From positions 594,444 through 658,443 of the forward strand of contig JAUNAC010000002.1 of the NCBI GenBank assembly GCA_030527825.1: DNA of 64,000 bases, written 5' to 3'. The notes beneath the pieces were generated by a model. That model had not been told where the DNA came from, made no database searches, and saw only the letters and a list, made by a program, of their open reading frames with translations. The stretch's first letter is position 1. Every line of letters begins with the position of its first letter. Position numbers and translations under genes: made by a program. Positions 34,303 to 45,224 of the stretch are shown here, one piece after another. Source of the stretch: Lautropia sp. Lineage in GTDB: Bacteria; Pseudomonadota; Gammaproteobacteria; Burkholderiales; Burkholderiaceae_E.

Positions 34303-36720
34303 TCAATGGGCTACGATACCCCCCGCCGGTTTATCCGTGGTTGCCGGTGGGGCAGCCGATGCGGTGCTGCCCTCCTCGCCAGCTTCAGATAGCGGCTGTG
34401 GCTGGTGAACCAGCGCCAGCTCCAGCACCTTATCGATCCATTTCACGGGCACGATCTCCAGGCTGTTTTTCACGGTATCCGGGATTTCAGCCAGATCCTT
34501 GACGTTTTCCTCAGGGATCAGGGCCATTTTGATACCAGCCCGCTGGGCTGCCAGCAGTTTTTCCTTCAGTCCGCCGATGGCCAGGACTTCACCCCGCAGC
34601 GTGATCTCTCCCGTCATCGCCACATCTGCCCTGACCGGAATGCCGGTCAGGATGGAGACCAGGGCAGTCGTCATCGCAATGCCGGCACTGGGCCCGTCCT
34701 TTGGCGTGGCGCCTTCAGGAACGTGGACGTGAATGTCCTGTTTTTCGTAGAAATCGGGCCGGATGCCAAGCTGCGCAGCCCGGCGACGGACAACCGTCAT
34801 GGCGGCCTTGATCGACTCCTGCATCACGTCGCCGAGTTTGCCGGTGGTGAGGTTTTTGCCTTTGCCGGGTACGGCAATGGCTTCGATTGTCAGCAGCTCA
34901 CCGCCCACCTCGGTCCAAGCCAGGCCATTGACCTGTCCGACCTGATTGTTTTTCTCGGCAATGCCATAGTTGTAGCGGCGGACACCCAGGAAAGTATCCA
35001 GGTTTTCGGGCGTGACGGTAATGCTCTTGATGCTCTTGTCGAGCAGCAGTGCCTTGACCGCCTTGCGGCAGACCTTGGAGAGTTCCCGTTCAAGCGAGCG
35101 CACGCCGGCTTCCCGCGTGTAGTAGCGCAGGATGTCACGGAGCACAGGCTCGTCAATCAGGAGCTCGCTCTCCTTGAGGCCATTGTTTTTGCGCTGCTTG
35201 GGCAGCAGATAGCGCTGCGCGATCGAGACCTTTTCGTCCTCGGTGTAGCCAGCCAGCCGGATGACTTCCATCCGGTCCAGCAGCGGCGCCGGGATATTGA
35301 AGGAATTGGCCGTGGCGACGAACATGACATCGGACAGATCGTAATCGACCTCGACATAATGATCGGCAAAGGTATCGTTCTGCTCCGGATCGAGCACCTC
35401 CAGGAGCGCAGACGATGGATCGCCACGGAAATCCTGCCCCATCTTGTCGACCTCGTCGAGCAGGAAGAGAGGATTGCGCACGCCTGCTTTGGTCAGGTTT
35501 TGCAAGATCTTGCCGGGCATTGAACCGATGTAGGTACGACGGTGGCCGCGGATTTCGGCCTCGTCACGCATGCCGCCCAGTGCCATGCGCACGAACTTGC
35601 GGTTGGTGGCACGCGCGATGGATTGCCCGAGCGAAGTCTTGCCCACCCCCGGCGGGCCTACCAGGCACAGAATCGGTGCCTTGACCTTGTCGACGCGCTG
35701 CTGGACAGCGAGGTACTCCAGGATGCGTTCCTTGACCTTGTCCAGCCCGTAATGATCCTCATTGAGAACCTTCTCGGCATGGGAGAGGTCATTGTTGACC
35801 TTGCTTTTTTTCTTCCAGGGCAACGCCAGCAATACGTCGATATAGTTGCGCACCACGGTAGCTTCCGCAGACATCGGCGACATCAGGCGCAGTTTGCGGA
35901 ATTCGGATTCGGCTTTCTTGCGGGCCTCCTCAGGCATGCGGGCAGCCTTGATCTTTTTCTCGATATCCTCGAAGTCGGCGCCGTCCTCGCCCTCGCCCAG
36001 CTCTTTCTGGATGGCTTTGACCTGCTCGTTCAGATAGTACTCACGCTGGCTCTTTTCCATCTGGCGCTTGACGCGGCCCCGGATGCGCTTTTCGACCTGC
36101 AGGATGTCGAGCTCGTTTTCGATCTGGGCCAGCAGTTTTTCCAGCCGTTCGGCGGTCGGGAGGGTCTCCAGAACTTCCTGCTTCTGCTCGATCCGGATAG
36201 GCAGATGGGCCGCAATGGTATCGGCCAGCCGGCCTGGATCCTCGATGCCAGTCAGGGTGGTGAGGATTTCGGAGGGAACCTTTTTGTTGAGCTTTACGTA
36301 GTGCTCGAACTGCGAGAGGATGGTCCGTCGCAGTGCCTCGACTTCGGGCGAAATCGGCTCTTCGTCCTGGACGGCTTCCAGCTCGCAGGAAAAGTGCTCA
36401 CCTTCGGTATCAACATGCAGAATCCGGGCACGCCCTACCCCTTCAATGAGTACCTTAACAGTACCGTCTGGCAGTTTGAGCAGCTGCAGGATATTGGAGA
36501 CACAGCCGATGCCATAGATGTCACTGGCTGAAGGATCATCCTTTGAGCCATTTTTCTGGGCGACCAGCATGATGCTCTTGCCCGCTTCCATAGCGGTTTC
36601 AAGCGCCTTGATGGAACGTTGGCGCCCCACGAAGAGTGGGATCACCATATGGGGAAAGACCACCACGTCGCGCAGGGGGAGCAACGGCAGGGTCTGTTGG
36701 AGAATTGGGTTGTCTTTCAT
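34303..36720 (-). CDS. lon: Lon ATP-dependent protease
   Basis: An 805-residue cytoplasmic AAA+ serine protease degrading misfolded and regulatory proteins. The N-domain begins [23 protein letters not shown]. Walker A is GPPGVGKTS and Walker B lies in [11 protein letters not shown]. The protease domain has the catalytic Ser in GPSAGIAM and the Lys in the segment ending [18 protein letters not shown] chose ATG 36720, which has GGGA about 6 bases upstream; the open frame runs 24 codons further without homology. A Pro/Ala/Ser-rich tail of about 30 residues follows the domain. It is the last protein gene of the tig-clpP-clpX-lon series. Confidence 0.97.
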   Translation of the reverse strand: MKDNPILQQTLPLLPLRDVVVFPHMVIPLFVGRQRSIKALETAMEAGKSIMLVAQKNGSKDDPSASDIYGIGCVSNILQLLKLPDGTVKVLIEGVGRARILHVDTEGEHFSCELEAVQDEEPISPEVEALRRTILSQFEHYVKLNKKVPSEILTTLTGIEDPGRLADTIAAHLPIRIEQKQEVLETLPTAERLEKLLAQIENELDILQVEKRIRGRVKRQMEKSQREYYLNEQVKAIQKELGEGEDGADFEDIEKKIKAARMPEEARKKAESEFRKLRLMSPMSAEATVVRNYIDVLLALPWKKKSKVNNDLSHAEKVLNEDHYGLDKVKERILEYLAVQQRVDKVKAPILCLVGPPGVGKTSLGQSIARATNRKFVRMALGGMRDEAEIRGHRRTYIGSMPGKILQNLTKAGVRNPLFLLDEVDKMGQDFRGDPSSALLEVLDPEQNDTFADHYVEVDYDLSDVMFVATANSFNIPAPLLDRMEVIRLAGYTEDEKVSIAQRYLLPKQRKNNGLKESELLIDEPVLRDILRYYTREAGVRSLERELSKVCRKAVKALLLDKSIKSITVTPENLDTFLGVRRYNYGIAEKNNQVGQVNGLAWTEVGGELLTIEAIAVPGKGKNLTTGKLGDVMQESIKAAMTVVRRRAAQLGIRPDFYEKQDIHVHVPEGATPKDGPSAGIAMTTALVSILTGIPVRADVAMTGEITLRGEVLAIGGLKEKLLAAQRAGIKMALIPEENVKDLAEIPDTVKNSLEIVPVKWIDKVLELALVHQPQPLSEAGEEGSTASAAPPATTDKPAGGIVAH

Positions 36721-36958
36721 CGGTGTCCCGGAAGTGTGCTGACCGCTGTGCCCTGGCCGCTCCTGGGCCACAGGGGTCAGCATATTCGACAATCTGGGGG
36801 TGATTCCTGAAGATTACAAGGTTATGTGGTTATGTGAGCAAGTTTCCCTGTATGAGAACGGTTTATTGCCACTGCGAAAGCGGCGGCGGGATGGACGGAC
36901 AGCACAGGCAGCCGGATGGTGGATGTCCAGAACCGCTGGGTTGGCTGAAAAGTACGTC

Positions 36959-36991
36959 AGCCGGCACGCCCGTGTCGACGGGAGGCCGGCT
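36959..36991 (-). terminator. GC-rich hairpin between clpX and lon
   Basis: AGCCGGC at 36959-36965 pairs with GCCGGCT at 36985-36991, with an inner CCCGT/ACGGG stem. A second GC-rich stem (GCCCG/CGGGC, 37001-37020) lies just before it. Located about 50-80 bases past the clpX stop codon and before a small T run, it probably ends the clpPX transcript. Confidence 0.5.
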
Positions 36992-37039
36992 GGAAGGGAG
37001 GCCCGCCCTGCCGGACGGGCTGGAGAGTTCTCTTGCTGA

Positions 37040-38305
37040 TCAGCCCTCGCCACCCGAGACACGGGATGTTTCACTGTAGATCATGATGGGTTTGCCGCTA
37101 CCCTCGATGACCTGTTCATCGACGACGACCTTCTCGACATTTTTGAGGCCGGGGAGATCGTACATGATGTCGATGAGCGCATGTTCGAGAATGGAGCGCA
37201 GTCCCCGGGCGCCAGCCTTACGCTTGAGAGATTCGCGGGCGATAGCGGTGAGTGCACCAGGGCGGATGTCCAGTTCGACCCCTTCCATCGAAAACAGTTT
37301 CTGGTATTGCTTGACCAGCGCATTCTTGGGCTCGGTGAGGATGCGCACCAGCGACGCCTCGTCCAGCTCATCCAGCGTGGCCAGCACTGGCAGACGCCCG
37401 ACCAGCTCCGGAATCAGCCCGAATTTGATCAGGTCGTCTGGTTCGATATCCCTGAACAGTTCCGAGAGGCTGCGCTCGGAGGCACCCTTGACATCGGCAC
37501 CGAAACCGATGCCGGAGCGTTCGGAACGGTCGCGAATGACTTTGTCCATGCCGTCGAAGGCACCGCCGCAGATGAAAAGAATATTGGTGGTGTCGACCTG
37601 AACGAAATCCTGATTGGGGTGCTTGCGTCCACCCTGCGGGGGGATGGATGCTACCGTGCCTTCGATGAGTTTAAGCAACGCCTGCTGGACGCCCTCGCCG
37701 GACACATCACGCGTGATGGACGGGTTGTCGGCCTTGCGGGAAATCTTGTCGATTTCGTCAATGTAGACGATACCGGTCTGAGCCTTGTCGATGTCGTAGT
37801 TGCAGGCGGCGAGCAGCTTCTGGATGATGCTCTCGACATCCTCACCGACATAACCGGCTTCGGTGAGTGTGGTGGCATCGGCCATGACGAAGGGGACATT
37901 GAGAAGTCGCGCCAGGGTCTGGGCCAGCAGCGTCTTCCCGGAACCGGTCGGGCCAACGAGCAGGATATTGCTTTTGGTGAGTTCGACATCATCCTTGGCA
38001 CCCTTGTAGCGCAGGCGTTTGTAATGGTTGTAGACCGCTACTGCCAGGGTACGTTTGGCTTTGTGCTGCCCGATGACATACTGGTCAAGAATGGCCGCAA
38101 TGGCCGAGGGGATCGGCAGTTCGTCGCCCGCGTGCTCCGGTGTATCGCTTCCGACCTCGTCTCGGATGATCTCGTTGCAGAGATCGATACATTCGTCGCA
38201 GATGTAGACCGACGGGCCTGCGATCAGTTTGCGGGTTTCGTGCTGACTCTTGCCGCAGAACGAACAGTAGAGGGGCTTGTCGGAGGAACCGGTATTTTCG
38301 GGCAT
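37040..38305 (-). CDS. clpX: ClpX, ATP-binding unfoldase of the ClpXP protease
   Basis: 421 residues. The N-terminal zinc finger has C14, C17, C36 and C39 (CSFC...CDEC). The AAA+ core shows Walker A GPTGSGKT and Walker [11 protein letters not shown], and the ClpP-contacting IGF-type loop is SGIGFGADV. It selects and unfolds substrates for ClpP. It starts 17 bases after the clpP stop codon, so the two are co-transcribed. Confidence 0.97.
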   Translation of the reverse strand: MPENTGSSDKPLYCSFCGKSQHETRKLIAGPSVYICDECIDLCNEIIRDEVGSDTPEHAGDELPIPSAIAAILDQYVIGQHKAKRTLAVAVYNHYKRLRYKGAKDDVELTKSNILLVGPTGSGKTLLAQTLARLLNVPFVMADATTLTEAGYVGEDVESIIQKLLAACNYDIDKAQTGIVYIDEIDKISRKADNPSITRDVSGEGVQQALLKLIEGTVASIPPQGGRKHPNQDFVQVDTTNILFICGGAFDGMDKVIRDRSERSGIGFGADVKGASERSLSELFRDIEPDDLIKFGLIPELVGRLPVLATLDELDEASLVRILTEPKNALVKQYQKLFSMEGVELDIRPGALTAIARESLKRKAGARGLRSILEHALIDIMYDLPGLKNVEKVVVDEQVIEGSGKPIMIYSETSRVSGGEG

Positions 38306-38322
38306 GGCGTCTCTCTGCGTGC

Positions 38323-39039
38323 TTACTTGCCGCTGGCCTCGGGTTTTGCAGAAATGTCGGTACGGGAAGTCATGACCCGGTCGATCAGGCCATAATCAAG
38401 GGCTTCTTCCGCAGACATGAAATTGTCGCGTTCGGTATCCCGTTCGACCCGCTCCAGGGGTTGACCGGTCCGGTCCGCCAGTATCTGGTTCAGATGCTTT
38501 CTCAGATAGATGATTTCCTTGGCATGAATCTCGATATCCGAAGCCTGTCCCTGGGCACCGCCGGAGGGCTGATGAATCATGATCCGCGAGTTGGGGAGTG
38601 AGTAGCGCTTGCCCTTTGCACCGGCCGCCAGCAGGAAGGCGCCCATGCTGGCGGCAAAGCCAATACACAGCGTCGAAACATCGGGTTTGACAAACTGCAT
38701 CGTGTCAAAGATGCCCAGACCTGCGGATACAGAGCCACCGGGAGAATTGATGTAGAAATGGATGTCCTTTTCGGGGTTTTCACTTTCCAGGTAGAGCATC
38801 TGGGCAACGGCCAGGTTGGCCGACTGATCCATGACCGGCCCAACCAGGAAAACGACCCGTTCGCGCAGCAGGCGGGAATAAATGTCATAAGCCCGCTCGC
38901 CCCGACCGCTCTGCTCGATGACGATAGGCACCATGCCCAGGCCCTGGGGTGTCTGGGCGACGGACTGTGGGGCGAATGGATCGACGGCCTGTGCCAGGTG
39001 CAGGTTCACCTGATCCTCGACCAAGCTGTTGAAGGTCAT
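38323..39039 (-). CDS. clpP: ClpP, proteolytic subunit of Clp protease
   Basis: 238 residues, slightly longer than the usual 200-215 because of a polar N-terminal lead that probably includes a propeptide. The catalytic Ser is S131 in FAASMGAF and the His is H156 in [11 protein letters not shown]; the Asp lies in the [15 protein letters not shown] region. The ATG at 39039 has GAGGAAG upstream. It forms the tetradecameric peptidase used by ClpX. It follows tig by 109 bases. Confidence 0.97.
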   Translation of the reverse strand: MTFNSLVEDQVNLHLAQAVDPFAPQSVAQTPQGLGMVPIVIEQSGRGERAYDIYSRLLRERVVFLVGPVMDQSANLAVAQMLYLESENPEKDIHFYINSPGGSVSAGLGIFDTMQFVKPDVSTLCIGFAASMGAFLLAAGAKGKRYSLPNSRIMIHQPSGGAQGQASDIEIHAKEIIYLRKHLNQILADRTGQPLERVERDTERDNFMSAEEALDYGLIDRVMTSRTDISAKPEASGK

Positions 39040-39148
39040 GAAAGCTTCCTCGATGGTGGGGCGATGCTGCCGAACCGCAGCAGGGCGGTCATGGATAACG
39101 GGTCAGTCGGACAGGGCCAGCGCAGGCACTGCAATGGCCCGGGCGTGA

Positions 39149-40459
39149 TCAGGCTACGCCCTTCATCAGCTCGTCAAAACCGACTTCGTGATGGGTGACC
39201 TTGGCCTTGGAGAGCAGCCAGTCGACGACGTTCTGCTCCACGACCAGCGCTTCCACCTCGGCCAGACGATCGCGATCGCTGAAATACCAGCGCACCACTT
39301 CGGCCGGGTTTTCGTATGTGGAGGCAAATTCTTCGATCTGCTTGCGGATCTGTTCGGGCTTGGCCTGCAGAGCATTTTCCCGGACGACCTCGGAGACGAT
39401 CAGCCCCAGACGGACCCGCCGGGCAGCCTGCTCGCTGAAGGCATCGGTTGGCATGGGGGGAGCATTTTTCAGATCCACACCACGGGCCTTGAGATCCTCG
39501 CGCATGCGGGCAGCCAGCGATTCGGCTTCCTGGGCGACCAGGGCCTTCGGCAGCTCGATCTCGGCCAGGCTGACGATTTTGTCCATGACAGCACTTTTGG
39601 TGCGCGACTGCACGCGCTGGCGTACCTCACGCTCCAGATTTTCACGCACGTCGGCACGGAATTTCTCGACATCACCGTCTTCCTGTCCCATCTGGCGGGC
39701 GAAGTCGGCGTCGATCTCGGGCAGCTCGGGCGCTTCGACCTTGCGTACAGTGACTTCAAACTGGGCCGTCTTGCCGGCGAGATGGCTGGCGTTGTAATCC
39801 TCGGGAAAGCTGACATCGAAGGTGACCGTTTCGCCGGCTTTTTTGCCCAGCACACCAGCCTCGAAATCAGGCAGCATGCGCCCTTCGCCCAGGACCATCG
39901 GGAAGCCGTCAGCCGAGCCACCGGGGAAAGCCTCACCATCAAGGCGGCCGATGAAATCGATGGTGGCGCGGTCACCGTTCTGGCCGGCACGATCGACCTC
40001 GTTCCAGCGGGTGCGCTGTTTGCGCAGCACATCCAGCGTAGCGTCCAGTGCCTTGTCATCGACCCTGGCATCGTAGCGGTCAACTTCCAGTGTGGCCGGG
40101 TCACCCAGGCTGATCTCGGGATAGACCTCGAAAGTGGCTACGAATTCAGTGCCATCAGCGCCCTGCCCGGCTTCTTTCGGGGCGATGTCGGGCTGTCCCG
40201 CCACGCGCAGGTTCTCGGCCTGCACGGCATCGCCAAAGGCGCGTGTGATGGCGTCACCGAGCACTTCGGCGTGCACCTGCGGGCCATAGCTCTGCTCGAT
40301 CAGCCTGACCGGTACTTTGCCAGGCCGAAAGCCAGGCATACGGGTGGTCTTGGCCATTGAACGCAAGCGCTCCTGGACCTTGGAGGAAATATCGGCCGGG
40401 TTTACCGAAAGCGTCAGCCGGCGCTCCAGAGTGCCGGTTGTTTCAAGCTGGGAAGCCAT
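39149..40459 (-). CDS. tig: Trigger factor, ribosome-associated chaperone and peptidyl-prolyl isomerase
   Basis: 436 residues. The ribosome-binding signature is in MPGFRPGKVPVRLIEQSYG. The FKBP-type isomerase domain runs about 160-245 (FPGGSADGFPMVLGEGRMLPDFE), and the helical C-terminal arms follow. The ATG at 40459 matches the family start; the longer open frame upstream reads through tRNA-Leu and is not coding. It lies 41 bases after the tRNA-Leu gene. Confidence 0.97.
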   Translation of the reverse strand: MASQLETTGTLERRLTLSVNPADISSKVQERLRSMAKTTRMPGFRPGKVPVRLIEQSYGPQVHAEVLGDAITRAFGDAVQAENLRVAGQPDIAPKEAGQGADGTEFVATFEVYPEISLGDPATLEVDRYDARVDDKALDATLDVLRKQRTRWNEVDRAGQNGDRATIDFIGRLDGEAFPGGSADGFPMVLGEGRMLPDFEAGVLGKKAGETVTFDVSFPEDYNASHLAGKTAQFEVTVRKVEAPELPEIDADFARQMGQEDGDVEKFRADVRENLEREVRQRVQSRTKSAVMDKIVSLAEIELPKALVAQEAESLAARMREDLKARGVDLKNAPPMPTDAFSEQAARRVRLGLIVSEVVRENALQAKPEQIRKQIEEFASTYENPAEVVRWYFSDRDRLAEVEALVVEQNVVDWLLSKAKVTHHEVGFDELMKGVA

Positions 40460-40500
40460 CCGTCGTCGAATTCCGTTGGGTTGATGATCAAAAAACGGGG

Positions 40501-40585
40501 TGGTGCGGCTGAAAGGACTCGAACCTTCACACCTTGCGGCGCCAGAACCTAAATCTGGTGCGTCTACCAATTTCGCCACAGCCGC
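40501..40585 (-). tRNA. tRNA-Leu (anticodon TAG)
   Basis: An 85-base class II tRNA with encoded CCA. The acceptor begins GCGGCTG, the D-arm is GGCGAAATTGGTAGACGC, and the anticodon loop GATTTAGGT gives TAG. A long variable arm (GGCGCCGCAAGGTGTG) and T-loop GGTTCGAGTCC follow. It precedes tig. The 258 bases between it and the RND gene hold one hairpin (CCCGGT/ACCGGG, 40709-40733) and no gene. Confidence 0.96.
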
Positions 40586-40843
40586 AGAACCAAAGAATCT
40601 GCTCAGGCGCCACGTCCGACCGGGTACTGCACCGGCATGACCAGTCATACTGCCTGGCCGTACCATGTGCGTTTCCATGTCAGGCCGGAACGTCAATGAC
40701 GCCTTAATCCCGGTGATTCTAGCCGAAACCGGGACGACGATGCGGCCTCCCCCGCTTCGCAAGGGTAGATTGCCCTGTTGTGGGGTATTTTGCCTTCCCG
40801 CACTGGGTTTGCATCTGGCCGGCGTTGTTTGTCGGGTACATGA

Positions 40844-43800
40844 CTAGTGCGGTGGGCCGATGCGGTACCAGGTGACGTACAGAGCTGGCACCAGTAGCAG
40901 CGTCAGCGCGGTGGCGACGACCAACCCCCCCATGATCGAGACGGCCATGGGGCCCCAGAAGACATCACGGGACAGCGGGATCATGGCCAGGATTGCGGCA
41001 GCGGCCGTCAGCGTAATGGGCCGGAAGCGCCGTACGGTGGCTTCTCGCACCGCTTCCCAGGGGGTATGACCATCATCGATGTCCTGTCGGATCTGATCGA
41101 CCAGAATGACCGTATTGCGCATGATGATGCCTGCCAGGGCAATGGTGCCCAGCATGGCGACAAAGCCAAATGGACGTCCGGAGAGCAGGAGTGCCGCAAC
41201 GACGCCGATGATGCCCAGCGGCGCGGTCAGGAGCACCATGAACACGAGCGAAAACCGTCGGAGCTGCAGCATCAGCAGCGTCAGTATCAACCCGAGCATC
41301 AGGGGCATTCCCTTCATGATGGACGCCTGGGCGCTGCCGCTCTCCTCCTCGGGGCCGGCGGCTTCGATCCGGTAGCCCTCGGGCAGCTGGGTAAGCAGTG
41401 GCTTGAGGTGCGGCCGGATCTGGTGCATGACGTCCGGGCCCTGCATGCCATCGACGACATCGGCCCCGATATCCAGGGTGGGTACCCGGTTGCGACGCCA
41501 GATGATGGGTTCCTCCATGACCATGCGCAGTGTGGCGACCTGCGAGAGGGGCACGGTGTCCCCCCGTGATGTGGGAATCTGGGTGGAAGCGAGGGCACCC
41601 AGATCTTTGCGCTGCGCCGGTGGCGCCCCGATCAGCACGGGAATCAGCTGGTCCTCTTCGTGCAGGGTGCCAATGGGAATGCCATCGATGATTCCACCCA
41701 GGGCGCGGCTGATCTGTCCGCTGGAGAGGCCCACTGCGCGGGCTCGATCCTGATCGACGTCTATCTGCAGGCTTGGGGTGCGGTCGCCCCAGTTCATGCG
41801 GGGGTCGATGGTATAGGGGTTGGCCCGCACGATCTGGAGCAGCTGGTCGCCGATGTGTTTGATCGTGGCAATGTCCGGGCCCGATACCCGGAACTGGACA
41901 GGAAAGGCAACGGGAGGCCCCAGGGGTGTCAGGTAGGCGCGGGCGCGCAGGCCCGGGAAGTGTTCGGCCAGCTCGGGCTTGAGGTGCTGCATGAAGCGGT
42001 TGCGGGCAGCCAGGTCATGGGTGAGCACCACGAACTGGGCATAGTTGCTGTGGTAGAGCTGCTGATCGAGCGACAGGAAGAAACGGGGGCTGCCGTTACC
42101 GACGTAGGCGACGAAGCTCTGGACATCCGGCTCGGTCTTCAGCCATGTTTCAAGGCGCTCGCTTTGCAGACGGGTGGCGGCCAGGCTAGCGCCTTCAGGC
42201 AGCCACAAATCAACGAGAACTTCGGCGCGATCCGATGATGGGAAGAACTGTTTGGTAGTGAGCTGGAGGCCGCCAATGCCGGCAACCGTCAACAGTACCG
42301 TCACCAGCAGGGTCGGCCAGCGATGTCGCATGGCGCCTTCGATCAGTGCCCGCAGGCGGCGGTAGAAGCGGGTGTCGAACAGGTCATGGGCCGCTGCCGG
42401 CGCGTCCGGGGTGCGCGCAGGGGGCTTGAGCAGGTAACGGCCGATAAAGGGCACGGCCCCGACGGCCATGACCCATGAGATCAGCAGCGTCAGTGTGACC
42501 ACCGCAAAGATGGCAAAGGTGTATTCACCGGTCGAAGAGCGGGCGGTGGCAATCGGCAAAAAGCCAAGGGCAGTGATGAGCGTGCCGGTCAGCATGGGAA
42601 AGGCCGTGCTGTCGTAGGCGAACGTGGCGGCATGGAAAGTGTCCAGCCCTTCTTCCAGTTTGCGTGCCATCATTTCAATGGCGATCATGGCATCGTCGAC
42701 CAGCAGGCCCAGGGCAATGACCAGTGCCCCGCTGGAAACACGGTGCAGGTCGATGCCGAAAACCTTCATGCCCAGAAAGGTCGTGGCCAGTACTAGGGGG
42801 ATGGTCAGCGCGACGACCATGCCAGCCCGCAGCCCCAGGCTGAGCAGACTTACGGCCAGCACAATGATGACAGCTTCCATCAATGAGCGGGTGAAGACGC
42901 CAATGGCATTTTCGACCACTTTGGGCTGATCCGAGACCTTGCCGAATTCGAGGCCCACCGGCAGATTGGCCCACAGCTCATGCATGCGTTTGTCCAGATG
43001 GCGACCGAGTTGCAGTACATCGCCATTGCTGACCATCGACACGGCAATGCCGATGGCTTCCCGGCCGCGATATCGCATCAGCTCGGTGGGCGGGGTCTGG
43101 TAGCCCCGCTGGATGCTGGCGATATTGCCCAGCCGGATGATGCGGTTGCCAACACTTAGTCGCAGCTCTTCGATGGCTTTGACACTGTCAAACTGGCCGC
43201 TGACATTGAGGCGGACATCCAGGCTGTCAGTGTGAATGGTGCCGGCTGGCGAGATCGCATTCTGCGCCTGTAGCTGCTGGGCGATCATGTCGGGTGTCAG
43301 CCCGAGCTTGGCCAGACGGGCAGCCGAGAGCTGGATGTGGATCTGCTCGGGCTGCACCCCCACCAGCTCGACCTTGGCCACATCGGGTACCCGCAGCAGC
43401 TGGGCGCGGATATCTTCCGCATAGTGGCGCAAGCGTGCCATGCTGATGCCGTCACCGGTCAGCGCGTAGATGGTGCCAAAGACGTCGCCGAATTCATCGT
43501 TGAAAAACGGCCCCTGGATGTTGCCGGGAAGCTGGTAGCGGATATCGGCAATCTTCTTGCGGGCCTGATACCAGTAATGCTTGACGTCATGGGCCGGAGA
43601 ATCATCTGTCAGGTTGAGGATGACAAGGGATTCGCCGGGTTTGGAATAGCTGGCCGTGAACTTGAAGTACGGCACTTCCTGCAGGGTTTTTTCGATACGG
43701 TCGGTGACCAGCTCGTCGACCTGATGGGCGGTGGCACCGGGCCAGAGCGTGCGCACGACCATGGCGCGAAACGTGAACTCGGGGTCTTCGCGCTGCCCGA

Positions 43801-43939
43801 GGCTGAAGAAGGCCAGTGTGCCGCCGATACCGAAGACCAGCAGAAAAAAGAGGGTGACCTGCCGATAGCGCAGGGCAAGGGCCGAGAGGTTAAAGCCAGT
43901 GCCAGGGGCCGGAGATGGCCGGGGATCAGGGCTATGCAT
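40844..43939 (-). CDS. RND efflux transporter, inner-membrane pump
   Basis: 1031 residues with the AcrB/MexF plan: one helix, a large periplasmic domain, six helices, a second periplasmic domain and five helices. REDPEFTFRAMVVRT near the start, the proton-relay Asp pair in ALGLLVDDAMIAIEMM of helix 4, and the conserved end GITLTAAAAILAMIPL-like region (RPITLTAAAAILAMIP) identify it. It exports drugs or other toxic compounds together with the adaptor encoded 1 base upstream and an outer-membrane channel not present here. The substrate is unknown. Confidence 0.94.
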   Translation of the reverse strand: MHSPDPRPSPAPGTGFNLSALALRYRQVTLFFLLVFGIGGTLAFFSLGQREDPEFTFRAMVVRTLWPGATAHQVDELVTDRIEKTLQEVPYFKFTASYSKPGESLVILNLTDDSPAHDVKHYWYQARKKIADIRYQLPGNIQGPFFNDEFGDVFGTIYALTGDGISMARLRHYAEDIRAQLLRVPDVAKVELVGVQPEQIHIQLSAARLAKLGLTPDMIAQQLQAQNAISPAGTIHTDSLDVRLNVSGQFDSVKAIEELRLSVGNRIIRLGNIASIQRGYQTPPTELMRYRGREAIGIAVSMVSNGDVLQLGRHLDKRMHELWANLPVGLEFGKVSDQPKVVENAIGVFTRSLMEAVIIVLAVSLLSLGLRAGMVVALTIPLVLATTFLGMKVFGIDLHRVSSGALVIALGLLVDDAMIAIEMMARKLEEGLDTFHAATFAYDSTAFPMLTGTLITALGFLPIATARSSTGEYTFAIFAVVTLTLLISWVMAVGAVPFIGRYLLKPPARTPDAPAAAHDLFDTRFYRRLRALIEGAMRHRWPTLLVTVLLTVAGIGGLQLTTKQFFPSSDRAEVLVDLWLPEGASLAATRLQSERLETWLKTEPDVQSFVAYVGNGSPRFFLSLDQQLYHSNYAQFVVLTHDLAARNRFMQHLKPELAEHFPGLRARAYLTPLGPPVAFPVQFRVSGPDIATIKHIGDQLLQIVRANPYTIDPRMNWGDRTPSLQIDVDQDRARAVGLSSGQISRALGGIIDGIPIGTLHEEDQLIPVLIGAPPAQRKDLGALASTQIPTSRGDTVPLSQVATLRMVMEEPIIWRRNRVPTLDIGADVVDGMQGPDVMHQIRPHLKPLLTQLPEGYRIEAAGPEEESGSAQASIMKGMPLMLGLILTLLMLQLRRFSLVFMVLLTAPLGIIGVVAALLLSGRPFGFVAMLGTIALAGIIMRNTVILVDQIRQDIDDGHTPWEAVREATVRRFRPITLTAAAAILAMIPLSRDVFWGPMAVSIMGGLVVATALTLLLVPALYVTWYRIGPPH

Positions 43940-43940
43940 C

Positions 43941-45131
43941 TCAATCGCCCTCCCCTGTGCTGTGTTGGCCAGGTTGGTCCTTCATCGCGGCGATACCGGC
44001 GCCATCCTGCACCGGCGGTGTCGGCGGCGCTGTCAGGCGGATTTTCTGGCCCTGACGCAGCAGGTTCGCACCTGCGATGACAACCTGATCGCCGGCAGCG
44101 AGACCCCGGGTAACCTGGATCCGACGGGCATCGGCGGCACCGAGCGAGACGGATCGGGCTGTGACGGTGTGCGTCGCCGGATCGATCACCCAGACATGCG
44201 GTGCGCTGTCCTGACTGAACAGGGCGCTCAGCGGAACGGTCAGGACACGGCTCTGGCCATCTCCGGCCTGGGCAACGGCGCTCATGCCGAGCGCGATCTC
44301 ATGGGTGTCTCCCTGCAGGGCCAGCCGTGCGGCATAGGTGCGAGATGCGGGGTCGGCGGACGGTGAGAGCTCGCGCAACAAGGCCGTCCAGGTGCGTCCG
44401 GGCAGACCCGGGAAATGCACTTCCCAGGCGGTAATGGCACGACTGCGTGCCAGTTCTGCTTCAGGAATGGCTACAGCCACCTCCACATCCCCCTGTTTGG
44501 CCACCCGTATGACCGGGGTTCCGGCTGCAACGACCTGACCTGGTTCCATCTGCAGGGCAGTGACGACACCGTTGATCTTGCTGACGAGATTTCGGTAACT
44601 GAACGCGTTGTCGGCCTGCCGGAGTTGGGCGCTGGCTGATTTCAGGCGCGCCTGCGCGACCGCGACCGCTGCGCGGGCACGATCGACGTTGGCGCTACTG
44701 ACGAAGTTCTGGGCATGCAGACGCTCGGCACGGGCCAGGTCAGCTTTGGCCAGTCGCAATTCACTGTTTGCCGCGACCTGCTCTGCACGCCGGGCATGAA
44801 CCAGCGGTGTGAGATCGGCCGGGTCGATACGAGCCAGTACTTCACCTGTCCGGACAGTATCTCCTACTTCCACCAGACGCTCCAGCACCCGCCCCCCGGT
44901 CTGAAATGCGTAGCCGGTTTCTGTGCGCGCACGGACATCGCCGGCCAGCGACCAGGCATCCTGCAGGGCATGCGGGGTTACCGGCTCGGAAAGGACAGGT
45001 CGGGGGGGCTCCTGGTAGGGCTGGGGTTTCTGTCCACAGCCAGATGCCAGTACAAGACAGGTGATACCGAGAAAGTATTTGTGAACAGGCGCGGCAGGGG
45101 CAATCAGCCACAGCAAGGAAGGACGCATCAT
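43941..45131 (-). CDS. RND efflux periplasmic adaptor (membrane fusion) lipoprotein
   Basis: 396 residues. A lipoprotein signal ends LASGC (Cys about 32). The adaptor core follows: the lipoyl half GGRVLERLVEVGDTVRTGEVLARID, an alpha-helical hairpin rich in Ala/Arg/Gln (about 105-165), and the second lipoyl half NGVVTALQMEPGQVVAAGTPVIRVA. A C-terminal membrane-proximal domain is GLAAGDQVVIAGANLLRQGQ. It connects the pump to an outer-membrane factor. No strong ribosome-binding site is seen at the ATG. An inverted repeat lies 17 bases upstream, a likely operator. Confidence 0.93.
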   Translation of the reverse strand: MMRPSLLWLIAPAAPVHKYFLGITCLVLASGCGQKPQPYQEPPRPVLSEPVTPHALQDAWSLAGDVRARTETGYAFQTGGRVLERLVEVGDTVRTGEVLARIDPADLTPLVHARRAEQVAANSELRLAKADLARAERLHAQNFVSSANVDRARAAVAVAQARLKSASAQLRQADNAFSYRNLVSKINGVVTALQMEPGQVVAAGTPVIRVAKQGDVEVAVAIPEAELARSRAITAWEVHFPGLPGRTWTALLRELSPSADPASRTYAARLALQGDTHEIALGMSAVAQAGDGQSRVLTVPLSALFSQDSAPHVWVIDPATHTVTARSVSLGAADARRIQVTRGLAAGDQVVIAGANLLRQGQKIRLTAPPTPPVQDGAGIAAMKDQPGQHSTGEGD

Positions 45132-45147
45132 GGCGAATGGATTTTAA

Positions 45148-45161
45148 TGACTATTAAGTCA
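45148..45161. promoter_or_regulatory. Inverted repeat TGACT-ATTA-AGTCA upstream of the RND operon
   Basis: A perfect 5-bp inverted repeat in an AT-rich stretch, 17 bases from the adaptor start codon and between the divergent RND and hpn operons. It resembles a TetR-type operator, but no regulator gene is adjacent, so the repressor would be encoded elsewhere. Confidence 0.45.
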
Positions 45162-45210
45162 TATATTAGCCTATCGCTGAACGGTTCGGGGATATGGTGC
45201 GCCGACTGGC

Positions 45211-45216
45211 TACAAT
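45211..45216 (+). promoter_or_regulatory. Predicted -10 element of hpnC, near-leaderless
   Basis: TACAAT preceded by TGGC lies so close to the hpnC ATG (45225) that transcription would start within a few bases of it. No Shine-Dalgarno sequence is present. A -35 match is poor, so this is tentative. Confidence 0.35.
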
Positions 45217-45224
45217 CTGACGCT

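Noticed and set aside
37181..38395. 404-codon plus-strand frame opposite clpX
   Set aside because: clpX on the minus strand has its zinc finger and AAA+ motifs intact; the plus frame is a mirror of these.
40460..40762. N-terminal extension of trigger factor
   Set aside because: The extended frame reads through tRNA-Leu and the family start lies at 40459.
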